Assembly (NCBI GenBank): GCA_035652815.1
Contig: DASRDB010000008.1
Span: 1-64,000 of the forward strand
DNA from: DASRDB01 sp035652815
Lineage (GTDB): Bacteria > Chloroflexota > Ktedonobacteria > Ktedonobacterales > Ktedonobacteraceae
Reading direction: 5' to 3'
DNA: 64,000 bases
This document shows positions 53,844 to 63,318 of the stretch, piece after piece. The first letter of the stretch is position 1, and each line of letters starts with the position of its first letter. The position numbers and the translations under genes were made by a program. The notes beneath the pieces were generated by a model. That model was not told the origin of the DNA and made no database searches. It saw only the letters and a list, made by a program, of their open reading frames with translations.

Positions 53844-54800
53844 ATGGCAGATCAAATGGCAACCGCAAATCGCCCGGCCGCTACTCCTGCGCTCGCCGGC
53901 CTATGGGGTGAGTTGATCGCGGAGTTCTTCGGCACTATGGTACTGATCCTCTTTGGTGATGGTTGTGTCGCCACTTTTGGGCTCTTTACGAACATCGGCG
54001 CAAACAATGCATCGACACCCTTTGCCAACGAGTGGATTGTTATCATCATTGGGTGGGGACTTGCCGTCATGCTCGGTATTTACGTCGCTGGCGCTATCAG
54101 CGGCGCGCATCTAAACCCCGCTGTGACCCTGGGTTTTGCCGTGAAAGGTGATTTTCCCTGGGCCAAGGTGATTCCCTACTGGATTGCACAGATTGTCGGC
54201 GCATTCGTTGCCGCGCTGCTCCTCTACTTTGTCTATCAAGGCGCTCTTGTCCACGCTCTTGGCGTCAATCATCTAGCAATTGGCCAGATTGCCCAGCCAA
54301 CGTCAGGGAATGGGTACGGATGGATTTTTTACACCTTCCCTAAACCCTTCGTCGGCACGTTTGGTGCCTTCGGGGATGAGTTTATTGGCACCGCTCTCCT
54401 CGTCGGTCTGATCTTTGCCATCGTTGATGCGCGCAACCAGCCGGTGCAGGCGAACCTGAACCCGTTGATCATTGGCTTCTTGATTGTGGCGATTGGCGCA
54501 TCCTTCGGTCTGAACACCGGATATGCTATCAACCCGGCGCGTGATTTTGGTCCGCGCCTCTGGATCGCTTTTGTCAGCGGCGGCGCTAGCTTCTCCGCAG
54601 ACAACTACTACTTCTGGATTCCTATCGTTGCTCCTCTCGCGGGAGGCGTCGTTGGAGGCCTCATCTACGAGTACACGGTTGGCCGGGTGCTGCGAGCCAG
54701 GCATCTCATGAAGTCGGGTACGGCTGAAACCCTCGGCGAGGCTGTACGCGAGCCTGCCCCTGGAACAGAGTCTACAGGTAGAGCAGTCCGCGAAAGCTAA
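53844..54800 (+). CDS. glpF: Glycerol facilitator (aquaporin family)
   Basis: 318 residues, six helices and two half-helices. Both NPA boxes are intact: HLNPAVTLG (~88) and INPARDFGPR (~229), the latter with the D of GlpF-type aquaglyceroporins. It equilibrates glycerol across the membrane. The extra C-terminal ~35 residues are charged. ATG 53844 follows AAAGGA. Confidence 0.93.
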   Translation: MADQMATANRPAATPALAGLWGELIAEFFGTMVLILFGDGCVATFGLFTNIGANNASTPFANEWIVIIIGWGLAVMLGIYVAGAISGAHLNPAVTLGFAVKGDFPWAKVIPYWIAQIVGAFVAALLLYFVYQGALVHALGVNHLAIGQIAQPTSGNGYGWIFYTFPKPFVGTFGAFGDEFIGTALLVGLIFAIVDARNQPVQANLNPLIIGFLIVAIGASFGLNTGYAINPARDFGPRLWIAFVSGGASFSADNYYFWIPIVAPLAGGVVGGLIYEYTVGRVLRARHLMKSGTAETLGEAVREPAPGTESTGRAVRES

Positions 54801-54878
54801 TCCACATAGCTTCGCTTTGGCGAACAAACGAAAGGACGGGTATACGGGACATCCTCGTATGCCCGTAGCAACCCTGCC

Positions 54879-56582
54879 ATGCAATCACTATCATCAACCG
54901 GTCGCGCGCAAAATATCGACCTGCTGGAGCGCGAGCAATTTGATGTCCTTGTTATCGGAGGTGGAGTGACGGGCGCTGGTGTGGCTCTGGATGCCGTGGC
55001 GCGTGGTTACAAGGTGGCGCTCGTCGAAAAAGTAGATTTTGCCAGTGGCACGAGCAGCAAATCGACCAAGCTAGTGCATGGCGGCATTCGCTACCTGCCG
55101 AATTTCGATTTTGCCCTGGTGCGCGAAGCCCTGGTCGAGCGCGGTATCCTGCTGCGCAACGCGCCCTTCCTGGTGCATCCTGTAGGCTTTGTCCTGCCTA
55201 TTTACGAGGGCGACCGCCATCCGGTAGGCATTCCCTTCACCACCCCCGGCGGTGTTGGCCTCGGCTTTGTGCTGGATATCGGCCTGTGGCTCTACGATCT
55301 CCTCGCTGGTCGGCTCAACATCAAACGGCACCGCCATTTGAGCCGCAATCGCGTGATGAAGCTGGCTCCTGCCCTGGTGACGAATGGCTTGAAGGACGGC
55401 TTTATCTACTACGATGGCCAGACCAACGATGCCCGCCTGACTGTTACCATCCTGCGAACCGCCGCGCAATTTGGAGCCGTCATTACCAACTATACCGATG
55501 TTACCTCTTTCGTCACCGAGGAGGGCAAAATAGTTGGCGCGCAGGTGCATGACCGCCTGGGTAAGCGCGAATTCACCGTTCGCGCTCGTCACGTGGTCAA
55601 CGCCACCGGTGTGCATGCCGAAGAGATCGAGCAGTTGTCGGGCAGCGGGCCGATGATCGAGGTAGAGCCAAGCAAAGGTGTTCACCTGGTCTTTTCACGC
55701 GAGGCTCTGAAGCTCGGCGATGACGCAATTGTGCTGCCTGAGACCGATGATAAACGCATCCTCTTCATTGTTCCCTGGGAGTCCCGCGCCATCTTCGGCA
55801 CCACTGATACCGGCACTGGCGACCTGGATCATCCCACCGCCTCGCGAGAGGATGTCAGCTACCTTTTGAACCATCTGAATCGCTACCTCTCCGTCCAACT
55901 CACAGAAGATGATATCATTAGTGTATACGCGGGATATCGCCCGCTTGTACGTTCGCGCAGCGCGCAGCATTCAACGGCTAAACTGTCGCGCACGCACGCT
56001 GTTCTGGAAAGTCCATCAGGCCTGGTGACAATTGTGGGCGGCAAGTTGACGACCTACCGGCGCATGGCCCAGGATACCCTTGATGTGCTGAGCCGCCGCG
56101 ATGGGGTGAAGACGCCAGCCCATCCGACACGCGACCTGCCCTTGCAGGGCAGCGCCGGTTGGCCCACGCTCCGGCGCGATATCCAGATCAGAGGAGCAAA
56201 ACTGGGACTCGATGCCGAGGTGTTGAAGCACCTGCAAAATTTCGGCTCTGAAGCGAACGAGGTGTTGAAGCTGGTCGAGGCCGATCCCATGCTCGGCGCG
56301 CGCCTGATCGAGGACCTGCCATACATTCGCGCAGAAGTCATCTACGCCTGCCGCAATGAAATGGCGATGACGCCCTACGATGTACTGGCCCGGCGTACCG
56401 CGATTGCGCTCGAAGACCGTCACCAGGGCATGGGCATCGTTGAAGAGGTCGCCTCGCTGATGGCGAACGAGATGAGCTGGTCCTACGATCAGCAGCAGGC
56501 GCTGGTCGCCGAGTACCGGCAGGCGATGCAACAACAGCAAGCAGCAGTGCAACTACTGTATCAACAAAAGGAGAAGCGCTGA
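54879..56582 (+). CDS. glpD: Aerobic glycerol-3-phosphate dehydrogenase
   Basis: 567 residues. FAD-binding VIGGGVTGAGVALDAVARGYKVALVEK, then SGTSSKSTKLVHGGIRYL, and the C-terminal cap IVGGKLTTYRRMAQDTLD. It oxidises glycerol 3-phosphate to dihydroxyacetone phosphate and passes electrons to quinone at the membrane. The stop is two bases before dhaK's start, so the two are translationally linked. Confidence 0.95.
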   Translation: MQSLSSTGRAQNIDLLEREQFDVLVIGGGVTGAGVALDAVARGYKVALVEKVDFASGTSSKSTKLVHGGIRYLPNFDFALVREALVERGILLRNAPFLVHPVGFVLPIYEGDRHPVGIPFTTPGGVGLGFVLDIGLWLYDLLAGRLNIKRHRHLSRNRVMKLAPALVTNGLKDGFIYYDGQTNDARLTVTILRTAAQFGAVITNYTDVTSFVTEEGKIVGAQVHDRLGKREFTVRARHVVNATGVHAEEIEQLSGSGPMIEVEPSKGVHLVFSREALKLGDDAIVLPETDDKRILFIVPWESRAIFGTTDTGTGDLDHPTASREDVSYLLNHLNRYLSVQLTEDDIISVYAGYRPLVRSRSAQHSTAKLSRTHAVLESPSGLVTIVGGKLTTYRRMAQDTLDVLSRRDGVKTPAHPTRDLPLQGSAGWPTLRRDIQIRGAKLGLDAEVLKHLQNFGSEANEVLKLVEADPMLGARLIEDLPYIRAEVIYACRNEMAMTPYDVLARRTAIALEDRHQGMGIVEEVASLMANEMSWSYDQQQALVAEYRQAMQQQQAAVQLLYQQKEKR

Positions 56583-56584
56583 CC

Positions 56585-57586
56585 ATGAAAAAATTAATTA
56601 ATAAGCCCGAAGATGTGGTGAAGGAGGCGCTGCAAGGGATGCAGGCGGCCCACTCCGACCTCATTCGCGTCGATGTCGAGCAGCAGGTAATTGTGCGCAG
56701 GGACGCGCCGGTACAGGGCAAGGTGGGCGTTATTTCAGGCGGTGGCAGCGGACACGAGCCAATGCATGGCGGCTTTGTCGGGCATGGCATGCTCGACGCG
56801 GCCTGCCCGGGCGCAGTCTTCACCTCTCCGGTGCCCGACCAGATGCTTGAGGCCACCAAAGCGGTCAACGGCGGCGCGGGCGTGCTGCATATCGTCAAGA
56901 ACTACACGGGCGACATAATGAACTTCGAGATGGCCGCCGAACTCGCGCAGGCCGAGGGCATCGAGGTCGTCAGCGTGGTGACAAACGACGACGTGGCTGT
57001 GCAGGACAGCCTCTATACCGCAGGCCGTCGCGGCGTCGGTGTCACCGTCCTGCTGGAGAAAATTGTAGGTGGCCTTGCCGAAACCAAAGCGCCACTCGAC
57101 CAGGTAGCCGCGATGGCCCGCAAGGTCAATGAACAGGGCCGCAGCATGGGCATGGCCCTCACTTCCTGCACCGTTCCAACCGCCGGCAAGCCCACCTTTG
57201 AGCTGGGCGAAGACGAGATGGAAATCGGCATCGGCATTCATGGTGAGCCTGGTCGCCGCCGCGTCAAACTCGCCCCCGCCGACGACATCACCGAAATGCT
57301 GGCAACCCCCATCATCGAAGACCTCGGCTTGAAATCTGGCGAGTCTGTGCTGGCCTTCGTCAATGGCATGGGTGGCACGCCGCTGATCGAATTGTACATT
57401 GTCTACAACGCGCTCAACCGCATTCTGAAGGGCAAGAACATTACCATTGCACGTTCTCTGGTTGGAAGTTATATTACTTCATTAGAGATGGCTGGCTGTT
57501 CGATCACCCTGGTGCGTCTCGACGACGAAATGGTTCGCTACTGGGACGCGCCTGTGCATACGCCAGCACTGCGCTGGGGCATGTAA
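56585..57586 (+). CDS. dhaK: Dihydroxyacetone kinase subunit DhaK
   Basis: 333 residues. VISGGGSGHEPMHGGFVGHGM is the DhaK signature and the His in GIGIHGEPGRRRV binds the substrate through a hemiaminal bond. It is the substrate-binding half of the PTS-type kinase that makes dihydroxyacetone phosphate. The gene follows glpD directly, so free dihydroxyacetone and glycerol 3-phosphate use the same operon. Confidence 0.95.
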   Translation: MKKLINKPEDVVKEALQGMQAAHSDLIRVDVEQQVIVRRDAPVQGKVGVISGGGSGHEPMHGGFVGHGMLDAACPGAVFTSPVPDQMLEATKAVNGGAGVLHIVKNYTGDIMNFEMAAELAQAEGIEVVSVVTNDDVAVQDSLYTAGRRGVGVTVLLEKIVGGLAETKAPLDQVAAMARKVNEQGRSMGMALTSCTVPTAGKPTFELGEDEMEIGIGIHGEPGRRRVKLAPADDITEMLATPIIEDLGLKSGESVLAFVNGMGGTPLIELYIVYNALNRILKGKNITIARSLVGSYITSLEMAGCSITLVRLDDEMVRYWDAPVHTPALRWGM

Positions 57587-57675
57587 TTGATTTCGCGTAT
57601 CTCAACCCTGGTTCGTCTCGCGGGGCGCTGTATCAGGCGTCCCGCGACCATATTCTATTGGGAGACATTTCGTTT

Positions 57676-58308
57676 ATGACCAAAGATGACATGATGCGCT
57701 GGCTAGAGCGGGTTGCTGACGTGCTGCATGAAAACCGCATCTATTTAACACAGTTGGACTCGGCTATCGGTGACGCCGATCACGGCGTCAACATGGATAG
57801 GGGCTTTAGTAGCGTCCGCGATAAGTTCCCGGCGATGACCGAAATGGATATGGCCGGACAACTGCGCACCGTCGGCACTACGCTGGTATCCACCGTTGGC
57901 GGCGCGAGCGGCCCCCTCTATGGTACAGCCTTCATACGGGCAGCAGGTACGCTGACCGGAAAACAGGAGCTAGGCCCCGCCGAATTTGTCGCCATGCTGG
58001 AGGCCTTCCTGGGTGGCATCGTCGCGCGCGGCAAAGCTACCACCGGCGAAAAGACGATGGTTGACGCGCTGGCACCCGCACTGGAGGCCGCAAAGCAGGC
58101 CCTCAACGAAAATGCTTCAATAGCGGAAATAACCCGTAAAGCAGCCGATGCGGCGGAAGAGGGTATGAAAGCAACCATTCCGATGCAGGCAACGAAAGGC
58201 CGCGCCAGCTATCTTGGCGAGCGCAGTGTCGGGCATCAAGACCCCGGCGCTACCTCAAGCTGGCTCATTTTGCGCAGTCTCGCGGAAACCTGCGCCAGTT
58301 CCTCTTAG
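57676..58308 (+). CDS. dhaL: Dihydroxyacetone kinase ADP-binding subunit DhaL
   Basis: 210 residues, all-helical barrel. DSAIGDADHGVNMDRG carries the three Asp that hold Mg-ADP; TVGGASGPLYGTAF and ERSVGHQDPGATSS are the other nucleotide-binding loops. ADP stays bound and is rephosphorylated by DhaM, as in the PTS-dependent E. coli enzyme. ATG 57676 follows GGGAGACATTTCG. Confidence 0.95.
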   Translation: MTKDDMMRWLERVADVLHENRIYLTQLDSAIGDADHGVNMDRGFSSVRDKFPAMTEMDMAGQLRTVGTTLVSTVGGASGPLYGTAFIRAAGTLTGKQELGPAEFVAMLEAFLGGIVARGKATTGEKTMVDALAPALEAAKQALNENASIAEITRKAADAAEEGMKATIPMQATKGRASYLGERSVGHQDPGATSSWLILRSLAETCASSS

Positions 58309-58350
58309 GGCCGTATCCTCAAACCGTAGCCTCGAATAGGAGTAAACACC

Positions 58351-60930
58351 ATGACAGTCGGGCTGGTCGTGGTTTCGCATAGCGCTCGACTCGCCGAGGG
58401 AGTGGCTGAACTTGCTGGACAAATGACCCAGAGCAAGGTCGCCATCGCCCCGGCAGGCGGAACCGCTAACGACGAGCTAGGAACCTCGGTTGAACGAATC
58501 GAGGCCGCAATTTCTTCCGTGTATGGGCCTGATGGTGTGGTGGTATTGTTAGACCTGGGCAGCGCCATCCTCTCGACCGAAATGGCGCTCGAAATGCTGG
58601 ACGACGAGCAGCGCACCCATGTGCGTCTCAGCGCCGCTCCCCTCGTTGAAGGAGCCGTTGCCGCCGCCCTCGAAGCTTCTTTAGGCCGCTCGCTCGCTGA
58701 AGTGCAGCAGGCGGCGGAGAAAACCGCCAGCAAAGAACAACTCGCCCTGCTCAAACCGCTATCAGAGACGGAGAACAGCGCGCCTGCTGTTGCTCCCACC
58801 ACCCCCACGCCTTCCGCTACCGGTCAATGGATTGAAGCGCAACTGACGCTGACCAATCCCACCGGCCTGCATGCTCGTCCCGCCAGCCTCTTTGTGCAAA
58901 CCGCCAATCGCTTTTCCGCCACCATCCAGTTGCTCAAAAACGAACAGGCGGCGAATGCGACAAGCATCATGGAGATTCTCTCACTCGCTGCTCGCCAGGG
59001 CGATACTATTTTGCTTCGCGCCAGTGGTCCCGACGCGCAAGCTGCCATCGAAGAACTCAGCAAATTAGTCCGCGCTAATTTCTACGAAACACCAGCCGAA
59101 GCAACTACAACTCCCGCCGCGCCCACTCAAGAAAAGGTTGTCAGCCAGCCCCAGGAGCAAAAAGACTCCTGGCAGGGCGTCACCACCTCGAAGGGCGCAG
59201 CACTCGGCCCCGCCTTCCTCTATACCTCGGCCAGCCTATCGCTCAAGACGATTGAACGCAAAACCATCGCGCCAGAGCAGGTTGACGCAGAGCAGGAACG
59301 CCTGCGCCAGGCCGTAAATGCCGCTATTTCCGAATTACAGAATCTGGTCGCGGACTTGCAAAAAACCGTCGGCTCCGAGCAGGCCGCCATATTTGAAGCC
59401 CACGCTATGATGCTCGACGATCCTACCCTGCTTGACGACGCGCTTCAACGTATACAGCAGCAGCATCTGAGCGCGGCCTGCGCACTCGCAGAGGCAGGCG
59501 AGGAGCAGGCGCAGACCTTAGAAAGCCTGGGTGATACGCTGATTGCCGCCCGGGCCGTCGATGTGCGTGATGCCGTAAGCCGCGCCATCCGCCATCTCGG
59601 CGATTCCGGCGTTTCCCTGCCCGATCTCAGCACGCTTACTACACCCGTCATCCTGCTGGCCCATGATCTGACACCCTCGGACACCGCCCGCCTGCATCCC
59701 GAAACCATTCTCGGCATCTGCACAACTCAGGGCGGCCCCACCGCCCATGCCGCCATTCTGGCCCGCGCCTTAGGTATACCCGCGATTGCAGGCATAGATG
59801 AATCCGCCCTGCAAGCGATCTCAGCCGAAGACGAGGTAGGACTGGACGCCGACCAGGGCATATTGTATCGCCATCCCTCGCCAGAGATTCGCGCCACATT
59901 GACGCGCAAGATGGAAGAGAGACGGCGCGAACAGGCTGCCCTGAAGGAAAGCGCGCAGCAGGCGCAACAACCACTTTATATCGGTAAGCAGCGCATCCAC
60001 TTACTGGCGAACGTCGGCAGCGAAGCCGAAGCGAAGGCAGCCCGTGAATGGGGCGCGGAAGGCATTGGCCTGCTGCGCACCGAATTCCTCTTCGCTAGCG
60101 CCATGACTCTCCCCAACGAGGAAGAACAACGTCAGCAGTACATTCGACTCTTCCGCGCTTTCTCCGGTGAGAAACCTGATCCCACAAAACCCATTATCGC
60201 CCGCACGCTCGACGCCGGAGCGGATAAGCCGATGCCAGCCTTAAATGCCGTACTGGGAGAGCATGTGGAAGCCAATCCAGCTTTAGGCCTGCGCGGCATC
60301 CGCATCCACCTCGCGCATCCCGAGCTGCTTGAACAGCAACTTGCCGCTCTGCTGCGCGCCGCCGGAGAAGTCGGCATTGCGCTGCACATCATGTTCCCTA
60401 TGATAACCACCGTAGAGGAACTGCGCGAGGCTCGCTCCATCTTCGACCGCGCCTATCAACGCCTGCGCGAACAACAGGTTGCCGTACCCGAACACGTGCC
60501 CGTAGGCATCATGGTCGAGGTTCCCGCCGCCGGACTGCTGGCCCGCGAACTGGCCGAACTCGCCGACTTCTTCAGCATCGGCGCGAACGACCTGATGCAA
60601 TACACGCTCGCCACCGACCGCACCAACCCGACCCTCACCCACCTCTATCATCCCATGCAGCCAGCCGTCCTGCGTCTCATTCGGCTTATCGCGGAAGCAG
60701 GCAAGGCCGCCGGAAAGCCCGTCGCGGTCTGCGGCGAAATCGCCAGCGACCCGCGCATCGCCCCACTCCTGGTAGGCATGGGCGTACACGAACTCAGCAT
60801 GGCTCCCACTGCTTTGCCAACTATACGCAAAGAGCTATCCGGCTGGTCCCCAGAAGACCTGGCTCAACTTGTTGAAAAAGTCTCTAAGGCGAAAACTGTT
60901 GCCGATGTAGAGCAGGCGCGGGACGGGTAG
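58351..60930 (+). CDS. dhaM: Fused DhaM EIIA-HPr-full-length Enzyme I
   Basis: 859 residues, three domains. EIIA(Dha/man-type): VVVSHSARLAEGVAEL with the phospho-His (~10), and the GGTANDELGTSVERI loop. HPr: NPTGLHARPASLFVQ. Enzyme I: His in TQGGPTAHAAILARALGIPA, then a complete PEP-binding domain (GIGLLRTEFLFA, IMVEVPAAG, DFFSIGANDLMQYTLATDR, VCGEIASDP). In E. coli DhaM the Enzyme I part is shortened; here it appears full length, so PEP can phosphorylate the chain without the general PTS. It rephosphorylates ADP on DhaL. Confidence 0.95.
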   Translation: MTVGLVVVSHSARLAEGVAELAGQMTQSKVAIAPAGGTANDELGTSVERIEAAISSVYGPDGVVVLLDLGSAILSTEMALEMLDDEQRTHVRLSAAPLVEGAVAAALEASLGRSLAEVQQAAEKTASKEQLALLKPLSETENSAPAVAPTTPTPSATGQWIEAQLTLTNPTGLHARPASLFVQTANRFSATIQLLKNEQAANATSIMEILSLAARQGDTILLRASGPDAQAAIEELSKLVRANFYETPAEATTTPAAPTQEKVVSQPQEQKDSWQGVTTSKGAALGPAFLYTSASLSLKTIERKTIAPEQVDAEQERLRQAVNAAISELQNLVADLQKTVGSEQAAIFEAHAMMLDDPTLLDDALQRIQQQHLSAACALAEAGEEQAQTLESLGDTLIAARAVDVRDAVSRAIRHLGDSGVSLPDLSTLTTPVILLAHDLTPSDTARLHPETILGICTTQGGPTAHAAILARALGIPAIAGIDESALQAISAEDEVGLDADQGILYRHPSPEIRATLTRKMEERRREQAALKESAQQAQQPLYIGKQRIHLLANVGSEAEAKAAREWGAEGIGLLRTEFLFASAMTLPNEEEQRQQYIRLFRAFSGEKPDPTKPIIARTLDAGADKPMPALNAVLGEHVEANPALGLRGIRIHLAHPELLEQQLAALLRAAGEVGIALHIMFPMITTVEELREARSIFDRAYQRLREQQVAVPEHVPVGIMVEVPAAGLLARELAELADFFSIGANDLMQYTLATDRTNPTLTHLYHPMQPAVLRLIRLIAEAGKAAGKPVAVCGEIASDPRIAPLLVGMGVHELSMAPTALPTIRKELSGWSPEDLAQLVEKVSKAKTVADVEQARDG

Positions 60931-60960
60931 GGAGACTGGAAGTCGCCGTGAGAAACGCAC

Positions 60961-61033
60961 GGAAGCCACCTGCAAGGGGATGGCTCTACAATGGCAAGTG
61001 GCCTGTAGAGCCATCCCCTTGCGGGTGGCTTCC
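60961..61033. repeat. Family A dispersed hairpin repeat between dhaM and the kinase
   Basis: Arms 60961-60989 and 61005-61033 are complementary with one mismatch (CACCTGC versus GCGGGTG). It lies between convergent genes. Confidence 0.85.
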
Positions 61034-61044
61034 GGTCTTCCTGT

Positions 61045-62964
61045 TTACAACTGCGTCAACGCAAACTGCTGCAACGAGAACGTAACACCCTGAGCAATCT
61101 TGGAGCGTAGACCGGCATAGCCCGAAGTGAAAGTTCTATCGTTTACCTCGATCTGCCATTCGCCAGGTTCCTGGCTGCCGCTCTGCCATACTCTCACTTG
61201 AACGCTGGTGCCTATAACGCGAAAACGCATACTGTAGAATGTTCCGGGTTGTGCCTGGGAACCAACAAAACCCAGCGTTACGGCATTATTCGCATCCAGT
61301 CTCTTAATGAGGAAAAGGTTCTGCCCATCAAGGTAGGCCTTGTAGTAACTATTATCGTTGTTCCAGCGCAGGGCAAAGCCGATCTGTGTATTGTGGAAAT
61401 TATCTACCGCCGCGCTAGCAAGCAACTCGACATTGGTAATTTGTGACCCCAGCAAAGCCGTTACTTCTGCGTCAGTTCCAACCCGGTGAATCAGACCGAC
61501 ATGATTGACGATTGAGAACTCCTGCGGATTGTGCGTTTCGATATTCCACTGGTGATGTCCATCTGAAGCAGTTCCCCAGCCGTTTTGCTGATCTGGGCGT
61601 TGAAAATTGTCCTGCGCCAGAATGATCGGGCCGGTTGTGGTAGTGGTTTTAGTGCTTGTCGGCGTGTTATGCGTGCCGGTATTGGTTCCAGTGTTCGTAT
61701 TACCGGAATTTGTTGTTGTGCCATGCGGAATCAGAGCATAGGCGAGTCCACCTGCCAGCGCGACTCCCGCCACCGAAAGGCCTGAGATGAGTACAGCGCG
61801 ACGAGAGACACCACGCCGCGAGGGAGTAGTTTCCCTGGGAGCAGGTGGTAGACTCACCGGATTTGGCGCGAAAGTTGGCGTCTCGGGCTGTCCCTGCCGG
61901 GCTGCTTCAACTGCCGGAAGCACGATCTGGCGCGGCGGCGTATTGATCTGTGGCAGGGGCGTCACGGGTTGCGCGACCCGTGGCGCTGCAGGAAGTTCCC
62001 TCGGGTGAACAAGCTGGGTATGCGCTTGCTGTCCTACTGGCGGTGGTGTCACAGGCTGAGCTGGAGCAATTACTGGCGCGGACTGAGGGGCCTGGGCCGC
62101 CAGTTCGGTACGTTCAAGCGGCAAGGGGACTGGAGTAATTCTCTTCCCGTTCTGGGCTGCCTGTTGCAGAGCTGTGGCGAAGTCCTCTATGTTTGGGAAA
62201 CGCTGCTTGGGGTCTTTTTGCAGCGCCGTCATCACAACTTGCTCGACGGCGGGTGAGATATTCGGGTTTTTCTCACGCAGGGGCGGGGGCGGCGTGAAAA
62301 GGTGTTTGGCTGCCAGTTCCGTAAAGTTGCCGGTGAAAGGACGCTGGCCGCTCAGCCACTCATAAACCACTATGCCCAGCGAATATTGATCGCTGGCTGG
62401 GCGAGGATGCGCCTGAATCTGCTCAGGAGCCATATAGGAAATGGTGCCCACCGTCTCCTGCGTAAGCTGCGTGCGCGTGCTTTGCACAACAATCGCAATG
62501 CCGAAATCGGTCAGCAAAATCTCGTTGTTGCGCCCCAGCAGCATATTTTCGGGCTTCACATCGCGGTGAATAACCCGCTGATTGTGCGCGTATTGCAACG
62601 CGCTCGCGGTCTGCTTTACATAATCGATGACGGTTGGCAGTGGCAATATTTCGCCGCTTCTATGGTGCTGGCGCATGGTGCCGTTTGGCGCGTAGTCCAT
62701 CACCAGAAAAGGAGCCTTCCCCTGTTCTTCAACACCAAAATCGAGCAGGCGCACAATATGCGGATGGATGAGCTTTACAAGTGTGCGCGCTTCCAGCCGG
62801 AAGCTTTCTTCCTCGTCCTTCGCCAGATTGGCGTGTAACAATTTTATGGCGGCAAAACTATCGAGATAGATATGCTTGCCAAGATACACTTCCGCGAAAC
62901 CGCCATAACCAAGAAGCTTCACTAATTTATAATTGCCGATCTGCTGGCCCGTTCGATCATTCAT
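61045..62964 (-). CDS. Membrane Ser/Thr protein kinase with extracellular beta-rich domain
   Basis: 639 residues. N-terminal PknB-type kinase domain: G-loop LLGYGGFAEVYLGK, Lys in FAAIKLL, catalytic HRDVKPEN (~135) and DFG. Then a Pro/Gln-rich linker (TPPPVGQQ), a single membrane helix (VLISGLSVAGVALAGGLAYALI, ~residues 390-412), a Thr-rich outer linker, and ~190 residues of a concanavalin/laminin-G-like fold (WNIETHNPQEFSIVN; FYSMRFRVIGTSVQVRVW), probably a sugar- or ligand-binding sensor. It probably reads an extracytoplasmic signal into phosphorylation. Confidence 0.88.
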   Translation of the reverse strand: MNDRTGQQIGNYKLVKLLGYGGFAEVYLGKHIYLDSFAAIKLLHANLAKDEEESFRLEARTLVKLIHPHIVRLLDFGVEEQGKAPFLVMDYAPNGTMRQHHRSGEILPLPTVIDYVKQTASALQYAHNQRVIHRDVKPENMLLGRNNEILLTDFGIAIVVQSTRTQLTQETVGTISYMAPEQIQAHPRPASDQYSLGIVVYEWLSGQRPFTGNFTELAAKHLFTPPPPLREKNPNISPAVEQVVMTALQKDPKQRFPNIEDFATALQQAAQNGKRITPVPLPLERTELAAQAPQSAPVIAPAQPVTPPPVGQQAHTQLVHPRELPAAPRVAQPVTPLPQINTPPRQIVLPAVEAARQGQPETPTFAPNPVSLPPAPRETTPSRRGVSRRAVLISGLSVAGVALAGGLAYALIPHGTTTNSGNTNTGTNTGTHNTPTSTKTTTTTGPIILAQDNFQRPDQQNGWGTASDGHHQWNIETHNPQEFSIVNHVGLIHRVGTDAEVTALLGSQITNVELLASAAVDNFHNTQIGFALRWNNDNSYYKAYLDGQNLFLIKRLDANNAVTLGFVGSQAQPGTFYSMRFRVIGTSVQVRVWQSGSQEPGEWQIEVNDRTFTSGYAGLRSKIAQGVTFSLQQFALTQL

Positions 62965-63120
62965 GGCAGGACTCCTTAAACGCGCAGAACAGGAGAAATA
63001 ATGCTGTTCATCTGGAAAATGTTGTTAAACGAAGTATAAACGGATGAAAAGGTGTACACAAGTGCTTTTTTCACAAAAAAGATTTGCAATTGCTCTCATC
63101 CCCTGGCGATTACTCATACG

Positions 63121-63199
63121 TGACAAGAGATTCTTCGCTGCGCTCAGAATGACAATCTTCACGCATGTCATTCTGAGCGCAGCGAAGAATCTCTTGTCA
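63121..63199. repeat. Family B inner arms facing each other
   Basis: Perfect 33-base arms (63121-63153 and 63167-63199) carrying TTCGCTGCGCTCAGAATGAC and complement, with no outer arms. Confidence 0.92.
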
Positions 63200-63318
63200 G
63201 CCCTTGACAAACGAAGAATATCCGGTTATATTCGTACCATACGGAAAATTTCGTACAAGTTCATTTCTATCGAACAGGCGAGCGAGTCTTTTGCATGGCA
63301 GGTTAATAGGAGTAGAAA

